A stretch of DNA of 60,085 nt from Arcobacter sp. CECT 8985. Lineage in GTDB: Bacteria; Campylobacterota; Campylobacteria; Campylobacterales; Arcobacteraceae. The stretch is taken from contig NZ_PDKC01000016.1 in NCBI RefSeq assembly GCF_004116495.1, positions 1 to 60,085 on the forward strand, written 5' to 3'. Under the pieces are notes generated by a model. That model saw nothing but the letters and a program-made list of their open reading frames with translations. It ran no database searches and was not told where the DNA came from. Made by a program: the position numbers and the translations under genes. Below are positions 51,953 to 60,085 of this stretch, one piece after another (position 1 is the first letter of the stretch; each line of letters starts with the position of its first letter).

Positions 51953-53604
51953 ATTTTCCTCTTATATATTTTGTTTTTACTATCAATAGTTAAAAACTTA
52001 TCGTTTGTTTCTAGTGATTCACTCTCTCCTAAAATAAGGAATCCATAAGAATCTAAAGAATCTTTAAATAGATTAAAAATAGTATTTTTTAACTCTTTGT
52101 CAAAATAGATAATAACATTTCTACAAAAAATTAATTGAAAATCATTTATTTTTTTATCTTCAACTAAGTTATGTCTAAAAAATAGAATTTTTTCTTTTAT
52201 CTCATCAGAAATTTGAACAAACTCACCTAAGTCATTAAAATAACTACTAAAACTTTCACTTCCACCTGCTTGATAATAACTTTTCATAAATTGTTTATAA
52301 TCTTCTTTTGAATACAAACCATTCTTTGCATTTCTTAAAATAACATCATTTAAATCAGTTGCATAAATTAGACTTCTATCAAGTAATCCAATCTCTTTTA
52401 AAAATATTGCAATAGAGTAGGGTTCTTCGCCACTACTGCAGCCTGCACACCATATTTTTATATCTAAAAAACTATCAAGTTTTGGTAAAATGTTCTTTTT
52501 TAGTTCTTGAAAAACTTCAGGGTTTCTAAAAAAAGTAGTAACATTAACTGATATATTTAAAAATAGATCTTTAAATATATTCTTATTTTTCAAAATCAAC
52601 TCTTGGAATTCATTAAAATCTTTTGGTTTTAATGTACTATAAAATAGTTTCACTCTTCTATTTATATGTTCTAAATTATAACCTCTATAGTCATATCCAT
52701 ATTTGATATATATTTTTTCTAAAAGCTTTTCTACATCTTTTTTTGTAAAAAGATCACTATTTAAAAAGTAGTTTATATAAGAGCTAATTTCATTAATGTT
52801 TAAAATGCTGTCATAATTATTAGTTCTTATGGCACTTTCTAACATTTGATTTGCTTCGCACTCTATTGGATCTTCAATTATTACGGTTGTTCTATTTTCT
52901 TGTAATAGTCTTAAACTGTCACTACCATCATTGCCATAACCGCATACGAGTACTGCAAGTAAGTTATTTTTATATTCATTTGAAAGACTTTCGAATGTTG
53001 TGCTAATAGAAGGTCTTGAAAAATTTCTTTTGGGTTCATTTGTTAGGAAAATAAAACCTCCTACAATTATCATATGTTTGCCAGGAGGTGCTGTATATAT
53101 TGTCTTTGGTTCTATACACATATCTGATTTTGCTTCTACTACTTTAAAATATTTTGTTTTGCTTTTAAGAATTTTACTTAAGCTACTTTCCTCACTACTT
53201 TTATAATGCATAATAATAAAAATTGTGATATTTGATTCAGGTATATTTTCTATTATTTTAATAAATTTTTTTAAACTTCCTGCACTTCCACCAATTGCTA
53301 GATATTCAAGGTTTAATGTTTTTAATTTTTCAATTTGTTTTTTTACCAACTTTACAGTAAAACCAAGGTTTATAAGATATGTTTTTAGTGTATTTTCATT
53401 CGTAATTATTTTTGTTTTATATTTTATATTTTTTAAAGCAATTATAATAGAAATAGGTATACATTGTACTCCTAAAAAATTTATCTCAACAAACTTTTTA
53501 GAATTTAATAGTTTAAGAAGTAATGAAATATCATTTTGTTTTTCTATTTCTTGAACTACAATTTTTAAATTCTCTTTATTCTCATAAAAAACTATTTTTT
53601 TCAT
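51949..53604 (-). CDS. CheB-CheR fusion protein
   Basis: This 551-residue fusion has three parts. Residues 1-98 resemble a STAS-like domain. Residues 100-265 form a CheB methylesterase domain with Ser107 (IGGSAGS), His133 (IIMHY) and Asp226 (GYGNDGSDS), so the catalytic triad is complete. Residues 270-551 form a CheR methyltransferase domain with NVTTFFRNPEVF, the SAM motif IWCAGCSSGEEPYSIAIFL and IFCRNVIIYFD. No receiver domain is fused to CheB. Its gene overlaps its upstream and downstream partners by four bases each, with no chemoreceptor in the operon, so the methylation target may be the neighbouring Cache kinase or something else. Confidence 0.9.
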   Translation of the reverse strand: MKKIVFYENKENLKIVVQEIEKQNDISLLLKLLNSKKFVEINFLGVQCIPISIIIALKNIKYKTKIITNENTLKTYLINLGFTVKLVKKQIEKLKTLNLEYLAIGGSAGSLKKFIKIIENIPESNITIFIIMHYKSSEESSLSKILKSKTKYFKVVEAKSDMCIEPKTIYTAPPGKHMIIVGGFIFLTNEPKRNFSRPSISTTFESLSNEYKNNLLAVLVCGYGNDGSDSLRLLQENRTTVIIEDPIECEANQMLESAIRTNNYDSILNINEISSYINYFLNSDLFTKKDVEKLLEKIYIKYGYDYRGYNLEHINRRVKLFYSTLKPKDFNEFQELILKNKNIFKDLFLNISVNVTTFFRNPEVFQELKKNILPKLDSFLDIKIWCAGCSSGEEPYSIAIFLKEIGLLDRSLIYATDLNDVILRNAKNGLYSKEDYKQFMKSYYQAGGSESFSSYFNDLGEFVQISDEIKEKILFFRHNLVEDKKINDFQLIFCRNVIIYFDKELKNTIFNLFKDSLDSYGFLILGESESLETNDKFLTIDSKNKIYKRKI

Positions 53605-56600
53605 TTATGTTTTTTATTACTCCATAATTTAATTAAGTTTGCTAATATATTTATATCTATGGGTTTTGATAAATAATCATCTGCACCCAATTTTATACAT
53701 TTTTCTCTATCATCTTTCATGGCTTTTGCAGTAACTGCAATTATAGGGATATCTTTTGTTTTATTATTTTGTCTTATTTTTCCCATTGCTTCATAACCAT
53801 TCATTATTGGCATCATTATATCCATAAGTATTAAATCAACGCTGTTTTTCTGTAAAAAATCTAAAGCCTCTTGCCCATTAAATGATGTAAACGTAGTTGC
53901 ATTAAACTCTTTTAATGCTGCATCCAAAACAAAAATATTTTTTATATCATCATCAACAATTAATATTTTTTTATTTGTTAAATCCACATTATTAAAAATT
54001 TCATTTGATTTATCTTCTTGTTCTTTATTTAAAAAAAGATTGATTTCATTTAATATTCTTTCATTAGAGTTAGCTGTTTTTACAATAATACTATTACTAT
54101 ACTCTTGAAGCTTGATTTTTTCTTCTTTTTGTAACTCTTTTGCAGTATAGATAATTATAGGAAGTTTAGGATATCTATTTTTTATATATTCGCAAACTTC
54201 TTCTCCTGATCCATTCATTAGTGCTAAATCCACAACAACAGTATCATAAATATCTTTTTTTATTTCATTAATTGCCTCTTGTGCACTATTTACAGTTAAT
54301 ATATTTATATCCTCTGAACCTATTAATTCTACTAATGCTTCTTTTTGAATATTATTATCTTCAATAATAAGTAGATTTTTTATTTTCTTTTTATTTATAT
54401 CTTCAATAGAATTTATAATATTATTTATATCTCCATCTAGTACAGGTTTTTGTAAGTAACCAATAGCTCCTAGATTAAGAGTTTCACTATTCTTATCTTT
54501 TGAAGATATAATATGAACAGGAATATCTTTTGTATTTTGTTTTGATTTTAACACTTTTAAAACTTCAATTCCATCCATATCTGGAAGAGTTAAATCTAAC
54601 ATAACACCTTTTATTTTATATTTTTTTATAAGTTCTAATCCATCTGTTCCATTTAAAGCAATAAGTCCATAGTTTTCACTTTTTTTAATCTCTTCATAAA
54701 CAATAGAAGAGAATACTTTATCATCATCAATAATTAAAAAAGCCTCTTTTGAATTATCTAGAATATTTCTATCATCATTTAATATTTCTGTTTGCTTAGG
54801 CTTAATACTATTTTGTTGAATATTTTTAGGTTTTTTTATAATAATTTCATCTTGTTTAATATTTTGTTTTTTTTGTAAATTTGGAAGAGTAATCGTAAAT
54901 GTACTTCCTTCATCTATTTTTGATTCTAAAGATATATATCCTCCTAAAAGTCTACTTAATTCTTTTGAAATAGATAAACCAAGTCCTGTTCCACCATATT
55001 GTCTACTTGTACTTCCATCAGCTTGAGTAAATGCTTTAAAAATAAGATCTTGTTTTTCATTTACTATTCCTATTCCTGTATCTTTTACACTAATAGTAAA
55101 ATCTTTTGTTTTATCTTTAGATGGATTTATAGATAATGTGATTTTACCTTTACTTGTAAATTTTAAAGAATTAGAAACTAGGTTTCTTATAATTTGAGAT
55201 ATTCTATCTCTATCATTACAAATAGTTTTTTTATAGTTGTCTTTAATCTCAAATTCTATACCTTTTTCAATTGCTTGATAGCTAAATATCTCTTTCATTT
55301 GTTCTAATAAGTCAATACTATTAAATTTATCAACAATTATATCCATTTTCCCAGATTCTACTTTTGATAAGTCAAGAATATCGTTAATTAATCTTAATAA
55401 TTCATTTCCAGATTCAAATATAGTTTTTGCTTTTTTTATATCATCTATTGTTAAAGTATTCTTGCTATTTTTTTGAAGTAGGGAAGATAGTAAGATTATT
55501 GAGTTTAATGGAGTTCTTAATTCATGGGACATATTTGCAAGAAACTCTGATTTATATTTTCCTGAAAGCTCTAGCTCTTTTGCTTTTTGTTCTATTTCTT
55601 TTTTTGTCTCTTCTAAAAGTCGATTTTGCTCTTTTAGATGTTGTTCTGATATTTTTAGTTGTTGCTGTTGTTCTTCCATATTAGCATTTGCTTCTTCTAG
55701 TTGCTGTTGTTGCTCTTCTAGATTTGTATTTGCTTCTTCTAATTGTTGTTGCTGTTCTTCCATATTAGCATTTGCTTCTTCTAGCTTGATTTGATTTATC
55801 TCAAGTTCTTCATTTGCTTTTTTTGTCTGTTCTAATAACTCTTCTACTCTTTTATTTTTTATGGCACTAGATATTGCAATACAAACAGTTCTATTTATAC
55901 TATCAAAAAAATCTATTATCTTTTTATCAAATTTTTCAAATGAACCAATTTCAATAACACCAAATAATTCATTATTATAAATCAATGGATAAGTATATGT
56001 ATTAAATGAATTTTGAGTTACTAACCCAGTTGTAATTAAAGCTTCATCATTTTTTATATTTGTTAATAAAATAGGTTTTTTTTGATAAGCAACTTGTCCA
56101 ATAATTCCTTCTTTTAAATCAAATGAATCTGATAAATTATTTTTATTACTATATGCAAAACTTGAATATCTTTTTAATTTTTTATCATTTGTATTATAAA
56201 TATATAAAACTGCAAATCCTGCATTTATATAATTACTGATAAAATCAATAGATTCATCTGTTACTTTTTTTAAATCTTTTAGGTTAATCAAAATTTGATT
56301 TAACTGTGTTATTCCATCTTTTATCCAGTTTTCAATCTCTATTTTCTCTATATTTTCTTGGGTTCTTATGATTCCTTTATTTACAGCTTTACTCATTAGT
56401 GCAATTTCATCGTTTGAGTCTATTTTTAATAGTTCTACTTCATTTGTTTCTCTATTTAAAAATTTAAAGAAAGTTAATAGTCCTTCTTGAAAAGTATTTA
56501 AAGAGTTAATTATATATTTTTGAATAATCAAATAAAGTATAATTGATACTACAAGTAATGTAATAAGAGTAATAATAATCAAAGTACGTTTTAGTTCTTC

Positions 56601-57566
56601 AGGTGTTTTTAAAATCTCTTTTAAATCAACTTGTGAGATTATTGCCCAAGATAAGTTTTTATCTAAATTAAATATAGTATAAGAAGATAGTACTTTTTTA
56701 CCTCTAAAATCTATATTTATTTTTGTATCAGTTATGCCTTTAAAAGCTTCTTGAACTGGTTTTGTATTAATAAAACCAGTTTTGGGATTTTTAAATGAAT
56801 TTTCTAAAGAATGAGTATTACTTGATAAAAAGCTATCACTTCTCATTAAGTAATCTTTACCTACTAAATAATCCTCATGAGTTTTTGCATATCCAGCTCT
56901 AAATTTCATTATATTTTGAATACTACTTAACTTTAATTTTAAAATAACTATGGATTTAAACTTTGCATTTATATAAACAGGAGCTGCTAAGAACATTGCA
57001 GGTTCATTATTATCAGGGCTGTAAGGAGCAATATCACTATAAACTATTTTTCTTGTATCTTTTGCTTTTTGCCAAATCTTTGCAAGAATTGATTTATTTA
57101 GTATTCCTGTTGAAAGATTTTCTCCATAATCTGATAGCTTTTTATATGTATAAATAACTTGTCCATACTTTGATATTATAATGACATCACTAAATGGATA
57201 TGTTTTTGTATACTCTTTATAAAAATTATCCCACTTTGATAAGGTTTTTTTTATCTTTTTATTATTTACAGGATATTTTTCATATTTGTTAAATCTAATT
57301 TGTTTATTTAAAGATTCGAACTGTTTTGTAAAATCTTTTACATAAGAACTATCAGACAGAAGGTTTATTTGTTTTGTATATTGTTTAAAAAGCTCTTTTA
57401 ATTGCTTTACTTTTGAATCTCTTGTTGCAGTTAGTGCTTTATATTTTTGTTCTATTAAAGTATTTTGCGTTTCTTTTATAGAAATTATTCCTAAAATTGA
57501 TGATAGAAAAATTAAAGAAAATATTGAAAGTATTAATAGTTTTAATTTTATAGATAGGTTTTTCAT
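53601..57566 (-). CDS. Cache-GAF hybrid histidine kinase with three receivers
   Basis: The 1321-residue protein has a transmembrane helix near the N-terminus (about 8-28), a periplasmic dCache-like sensor (30-325), a second helix (328-350), a HAMP-like linker, a GAF domain (about 435-575), a Q-rich coiled coil (about 580-670), a His kinase domain with His681 in ANMSHELRTPL, an HATPase (DTGIG and GTGLGLSIS motifs), then three receivers with acceptor Asp in MLDLTLPDMDG, VVDLALMNGSG and LMDIMMPIMNGYE. It is the first gene of the operon with CheB-CheR and the REC-kinase. All three receivers keep acidic pocket and acceptor residues, so a multi-step relay is likely. Confidence 0.9.
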   Translation of the reverse strand: MKNLSIKLKLLILSIFSLIFLSSILGIISIKETQNTLIEQKYKALTATRDSKVKQLKELFKQYTKQINLLSDSSYVKDFTKQFESLNKQIRFNKYEKYPVNNKKIKKTLSKWDNFYKEYTKTYPFSDVIIISKYGQVIYTYKKLSDYGENLSTGILNKSILAKIWQKAKDTRKIVYSDIAPYSPDNNEPAMFLAAPVYINAKFKSIVILKLKLSSIQNIMKFRAGYAKTHEDYLVGKDYLMRSDSFLSSNTHSLENSFKNPKTGFINTKPVQEAFKGITDTKINIDFRGKKVLSSYTIFNLDKNLSWAIISQVDLKEILKTPEELKRTLIIITLITLLVVSIILYLIIQKYIINSLNTFQEGLLTFFKFLNRETNEVELLKIDSNDEIALMSKAVNKGIIRTQENIEKIEIENWIKDGITQLNQILINLKDLKKVTDESIDFISNYINAGFAVLYIYNTNDKKLKRYSSFAYSNKNNLSDSFDLKEGIIGQVAYQKKPILLTNIKNDEALITTGLVTQNSFNTYTYPLIYNNELFGVIEIGSFEKFDKKIIDFFDSINRTVCIAISSAIKNKRVEELLEQTKKANEELEINQIKLEEANANMEEQQQQLEEANTNLEEQQQQLEEANANMEEQQQQLKISEQHLKEQNRLLEETKKEIEQKAKELELSGKYKSEFLANMSHELRTPLNSIILLSSLLQKNSKNTLTIDDIKKAKTIFESGNELLRLINDILDLSKVESGKMDIIVDKFNSIDLLEQMKEIFSYQAIEKGIEFEIKDNYKKTICNDRDRISQIIRNLVSNSLKFTSKGKITLSINPSKDKTKDFTISVKDTGIGIVNEKQDLIFKAFTQADGSTSRQYGGTGLGLSISKELSRLLGGYISLESKIDEGSTFTITLPNLQKKQNIKQDEIIIKKPKNIQQNSIKPKQTEILNDDRNILDNSKEAFLIIDDDKVFSSIVYEEIKKSENYGLIALNGTDGLELIKKYKIKGVMLDLTLPDMDGIEVLKVLKSKQNTKDIPVHIISSKDKNSETLNLGAIGYLQKPVLDGDINNIINSIEDINKKKIKNLLIIEDNNIQKEALVELIGSEDINILTVNSAQEAINEIKKDIYDTVVVDLALMNGSGEEVCEYIKNRYPKLPIIIYTAKELQKEEKIKLQEYSNSIIVKTANSNERILNEINLFLNKEQEDKSNEIFNNVDLTNKKILIVDDDIKNIFVLDAALKEFNATTFTSFNGQEALDFLQKNSVDLILMDIMMPIMNGYEAMGKIRQNNKTKDIPIIAVTAKAMKDDREKCIKLGADDYLSKPIDINILANLIKLWSNKKHK
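55659..55784 (-). repeat. three 42-base coding repeats (Q-rich heptads)
   Basis: Three head-to-tail 42-base units at 55659-55700, 55701-55742 and 55743-55784 encode the 14-residue period EEANANMEEQQQQL (the middle copy has T-N-L). They lie in the coiled coil between the GAF and kinase domains, about residues 595-636. Two units are almost identical at the DNA level. Confidence 0.85.
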
Positions 57567-57684
57567 CTAGCCTCTTTATATATTTATAAATTAATTTTAT
57601 CATTTAATTACTTTATATTTTAAAGTAAAGGGCTAATATTTATTAGTTGTTTTTATATTAATTTTCAAATTAGTAACATTTCGT

Positions 57685-57711
57685 TATAATCGCGATAGCT
57701 TACAAATGGAG
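57685..57711 (+). promoter_or_regulatory. -10 box and ribosome binding site of the ABC-F gene
   Basis: TATAAT at 57685-57690 is followed 17 bases later by GGAG (57708-57711), ten bases ahead of the ATG at 57722. The leader is therefore very short. Confidence 0.5.
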
Positions 57712-57721
57712 TATATTTTAT

Positions 57722-59317
57722 ATGGTACAAATAGTTAATTTGAAAAAATCTTTTGGTTCAAGAGTTTTATTTCAAGATATAAATTTAAAATTTGATACAG
57801 GGAAAAAGTATGGACTTATTGGTGCAAATGGTGCTGGTAAAACAACTTTTTTAAAAATCCTTTCTGGTCAAGAAGATGCAACAGAAGGTGAAGTACAAAT
57901 TCAAAATGGTAAAAAAGTAGGGGTTCTTTCACAAAATCAATTTGCATATGAAGAATACTCAATTTTTGATACAGTACTTTTAGGGAACAAAAGACTTTAC
58001 GATGCAGTAAAAGAAAAAGAAAAACTTTATATGAGTGAAGAGTTTACTGATGAAGTAAATAATAGATTAGGTGAATTAGAAATTATTAGTGTTGAAGAAG
58101 ATCCAACATATGAATATGATGTAAAAATTACAAGAATATTAGAAGATTTAGGTTTTCCATCTTCTCAACATCATGATTTAATGAGTACATTAACAGGTGG
58201 AGATAAATTTAAAGTTTTATTAGCACAAGTTTTATATCCAAAACCAGATATTTTATTTTTAGATGAGCCTACAAATAACCTTGATATTGATACTATTGGG
58301 TGGTTAGAAAACCAACTTCAACATCATGACGGTACTATGGTTGTTATTTCTCACGATAGACATTTCTTAAATGCAGTATGTACACATATTTTAGATGTTG
58401 ATTATAAACAAATAAGAGAGTTTACAGGTAATTATGATGACTGGTATATCGCATCAACTGTTATCGCAAAACAACAAGCAGCAGATAGAGATAAGAAATT
58501 AAAAGAAAAAGATGAATTAGAGAAGTTTATTGCTAGATTTAGTGCAAATGCTTCAAAAGCAAAACAAGCAACTTCTAGACAAAAACAATTAGATAAATTA
58601 GATGTTGGTTCAATTCAACTTTCAAGTAGAAGAGATCCATCAATTATCTTTAGACAAAAAAGAGAAGTAGGTAAAGAACTTTTATCTGTAAAAAATATAT
58701 CAAAATCATATGATGGACATGTTGTATTAAATGATATCTCTTTTTCAGTAGATAAAGATGATAAAATTGCACTTATTGGGCCAAATGGTATTGGTAAAAC
58801 AACATTATGTGAAATTTTAGTTGAAAATATCAAACCTGATAGTGGAGAAGTTCACTGGGGTGCAACAATACAAAATGGTTATTTCCCTCAAAATGCAACA
58901 GATATAATTTCTGGAGATGTAACTTTATATGATTGGTTAAGAAGTTTTGATAGAGAAGCTGATATTAATGAAATTAGAAACTGTTTAGGTAGAATGTTAT
59001 TTAATGGCCAAGAGCAAGAGAAAAAAGTTGAAGCTTGTTCAGGTGGTGAGAAACATAGAATGTGGCTTTCTAAAATTATGTTAGAACAACCAAACTTTAT
59101 GATTTTAGATGAACCAACAAACCACTTAGACTTAGAAGCAATTATCGCACTAGGTGAAGCATTACATGAATATCCTGGTTCTGTAATTTGTGTATCTCAT
59201 GATAGGGAATTACTTGATGCTTATGCAAATAGAATTTTTGCTATTCAAGAAGATGGTTCAATTTTAGATTTTAAAGGTACATACGAACAATATCTTGAGT
59301 TTAAACAGAACCAATAA
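57722..59317 (+). CDS. ybiT: ABC-F ATPase, YbiT type
   Basis: The 531-residue protein has two ATPase domains and no membrane segment. Domain one (1-250) has Walker A GANGAGKTT, signature LTGGDKF and Walker B ILFLDEPTNNLD. A charged linker (about 250-320) holds the P-site interaction arm, and domain two has GPNGIGKTT, CSGGEKHR and MILDEPTNHLD. The signature variant LTGGDKFKVLLAQVL and the start MVQIVNLKKSFGSRVLFQDINLKF are typical of YbiT. ABC-F proteins act on the ribosome to rescue stalled translation. It has its own promoter and is followed by a membrane protein gene. Confidence 0.92.
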   Translation: MVQIVNLKKSFGSRVLFQDINLKFDTGKKYGLIGANGAGKTTFLKILSGQEDATEGEVQIQNGKKVGVLSQNQFAYEEYSIFDTVLLGNKRLYDAVKEKEKLYMSEEFTDEVNNRLGELEIISVEEDPTYEYDVKITRILEDLGFPSSQHHDLMSTLTGGDKFKVLLAQVLYPKPDILFLDEPTNNLDIDTIGWLENQLQHHDGTMVVISHDRHFLNAVCTHILDVDYKQIREFTGNYDDWYIASTVIAKQQAADRDKKLKEKDELEKFIARFSANASKAKQATSRQKQLDKLDVGSIQLSSRRDPSIIFRQKREVGKELLSVKNISKSYDGHVVLNDISFSVDKDDKIALIGPNGIGKTTLCEILVENIKPDSGEVHWGATIQNGYFPQNATDIISGDVTLYDWLRSFDREADINEIRNCLGRMLFNGQEQEKKVEACSGGEKHRMWLSKIMLEQPNFMILDEPTNHLDLEAIIALGEALHEYPGSVICVSHDRELLDAYANRIFAIQEDGSILDFKGTYEQYLEFKQNQ

Positions 59318-59343
59318 TATTATAAATAGAAGAGTAATATTTA

Positions 59344-60085
59344 GTGGATTTTTTCAATATATTATATATTTTAATTAATATTATTCTTCTTTTTTGTGCA
59401 ATATATTTAATTATTGTTAATTCAAAAAAAAGAAAAATATATAAGCAAAGAGCAAAAGAATTATCTCAAGTCTCTAAATCTAGAGAATGTACTCAAAAAG
59501 AAAAAGAGCTTTTAAAAAAATATTATCATATAAATATAAAAGATGAAAAGGTTTGTTCTACAGATTGTATTTTTTTAGAAGAGTTAACAAACTCTTCTAA
59601 TTGTGATAATAATATTATTAATAAACGCTTTATTTTTAATGGTGCAATACTAATTTGTGGATTATTTTTTAACTATTTTTATAAAAGATCTAAACCTAAA
59701 AATTTTGAATATATAGTTTATAAAAATAATGTCTATTTAGTATCAGTTTTATTTGAAAATAGTAATGTTTTACATGATTTAAATATGGAACATGAATTTT
59801 ATTATCAATATAATGTTGATAATGGACTTATAGAAGAGGGTAAGTATATAATTACAGGTTTTAAAGCCTCTGTTCTTAGTTTATTAGTTACAATTTCATT
59901 TTTAATATTACTTAATTTTATAGATATAAAAGTAGATGCAATTTTATATGTAATTTCTATGATTTTTATCTATTATTCTTTTTTAAAAGATAAGAGAAAA
60001 TCATTTATTAAATATAGAAAACATAATTTAACAATTTCAATTTTTACTTTTATAAATATAATTTTACTACTTATATGTCTTTATG
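59344..60085 (+). CDS. membrane protein of unknown function, cut by window end
   Basis: An open frame begins with GTG at 59344 (AGAAGAG about 10 bases upstream) and is still open at the right edge, giving more than 240 residues. It has a hydrophobic N-terminal helix (FNILYILINIILLFCAIYLIIV), a basic segment, a Cys-containing stretch (ECTQKEKELLKKYYH, VCSTDCIFLEEL), then hydrophobic helices around 105-120 and a cluster near 180-245. I do not recognise the family. It starts 26 bases after ybiT in the same direction and may be co-transcribed. Codon use matches its neighbours. Confidence 0.6.
   Translation, partial: MDFFNILYILINIILLFCAIYLIIVNSKKRKIYKQRAKELSQVSKSRECTQKEKELLKKYYHINIKDEKVCSTDCIFLEELTNSSNCDNNIINKRFIFNGAILICGLFFNYFYKRSKPKNFEYIVYKNNVYLVSVLFENSNVLHDLNMEHEFYYQYNVDNGLIEEGKYIITGFKASVLSLLVTISFLILLNFIDIKVDAILYVISMIFIYYSFLKDKRKSFIKYRKHNLTISIFTFINIILLLICLY

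Noticed and set aside
55659-55784. The tandem 42-base repeats as a CRISPR-like array
   Set aside because: The units have no spacers, stay in frame and encode coiled-coil heptads of the hybrid kinase.
1-60085. Search by eye for tRNA or rRNA genes, insertion sequences, phage genes and CRISPR
   Set aside because: I found no cloverleaf-like GC-rich segments, no transposase, integrase or Cas motifs, and no spaced repeats; a tRNAscan and IS search would be needed to be sure.

Overview
The window looks like chromosomal DNA from a free-living Campylobacterota bacterium of the Arcobacter group. This is an inference from the very AT-rich composition, the short intergenic spaces, sensor kinases sharing the HQWRQPLS His box, a nitrate/nitrite-sensing (NIT) chemoreceptor next to a stand-alone PAS protein, and a typical modE-modABC operon. 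I see no rRNA, tRNA, CRISPR array, phage genes or transposase. About 62 genes sit in many short operons, with compact convergent hairpin terminators between them.

Layout. 1-9.1 kb: SIMPL protein, aspartate/glutamate racemase, YnfA, an LDH-like 2-hydroxyacid dehydrogenase, an SLC13 permease, a Crp/Fnr regulator, a DMT exporter, a GNAT acetyltransferase and an NhaD Na+/H+ antiporter. 9.1-19.5 kb: an HxlR regulator divergent from a flavodoxin-fold reductase, PhnA/YjdM, ribB under an FMN riboswitch, an AraC gene, an MFS exporter, YciI, AldA, a second AraC gene with a strong palindromic operator flanked by an SDR protein and a methyltransferase, and a Sel1/LprI-like protein. 19.6-22.9 kb: a compact three-gene operon encoding a TusA-like/ferritin-like di-iron protein, an acyl-CoA-dehydrogenase-fold flavoprotein without the usual catalytic Glu, and a PhnD-like binding protein without a signal peptide. 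This is the best candidate here for an undescribed system.

22.9-28.9 kb: a solute-binding lipoprotein overlapping a membrane PAS histidine kinase, an N5-(carboxyethyl)ornithine synthase, an isolated GC-richer dyad resembling an integron attC site, and a DsbC-like oxidoreductase. 29.2-34.2 kb: HPP protein, then an electrophile/quinone-stress block made of HxlR, an AEC transporter, two tandem EamA exporters (the first broken by an internal deletion), MdaB, YgiN-like monooxygenase and a nitroreductase. The same dyad (CTTAC-N10-GTAAG) precedes both promoter regions of this block. 34.2-44.9 kb: a metallo-beta-lactamase phosphodiesterase, NIT-chemoreceptor plus PAS protein, a UbiB/ABC1 kinase gene that appears to start at ATA, a phasin-like protein, a lipocalin, a two-gene putative DNA-repair radical SAM pair, and an EAL phosphodiesterase.

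45-50.7 kb: one eight-gene molybdate/tungstate operon (modE-modA-mop-modB-modC-modA'-modB'-modD) with two binding protein/permease pairs and a single ATPase, preceded by a 34-bp ModE-type palindrome. 50.7-57.6 kb: a three-gene overlapping signalling operon with a 1321-residue Cache-GAF hybrid kinase carrying three receiver domains, a CheB-CheR fusion and a REC-histidine kinase. 57.7-60.1 kb: an ABC-F ATPase of YbiT type and a membrane protein cut by the window end.

Functional names rest on motif and family recognition from the translated sequence; no database search was run. Coordinates of some starts were moved to better ribosome binding sites, as stated in each entry.
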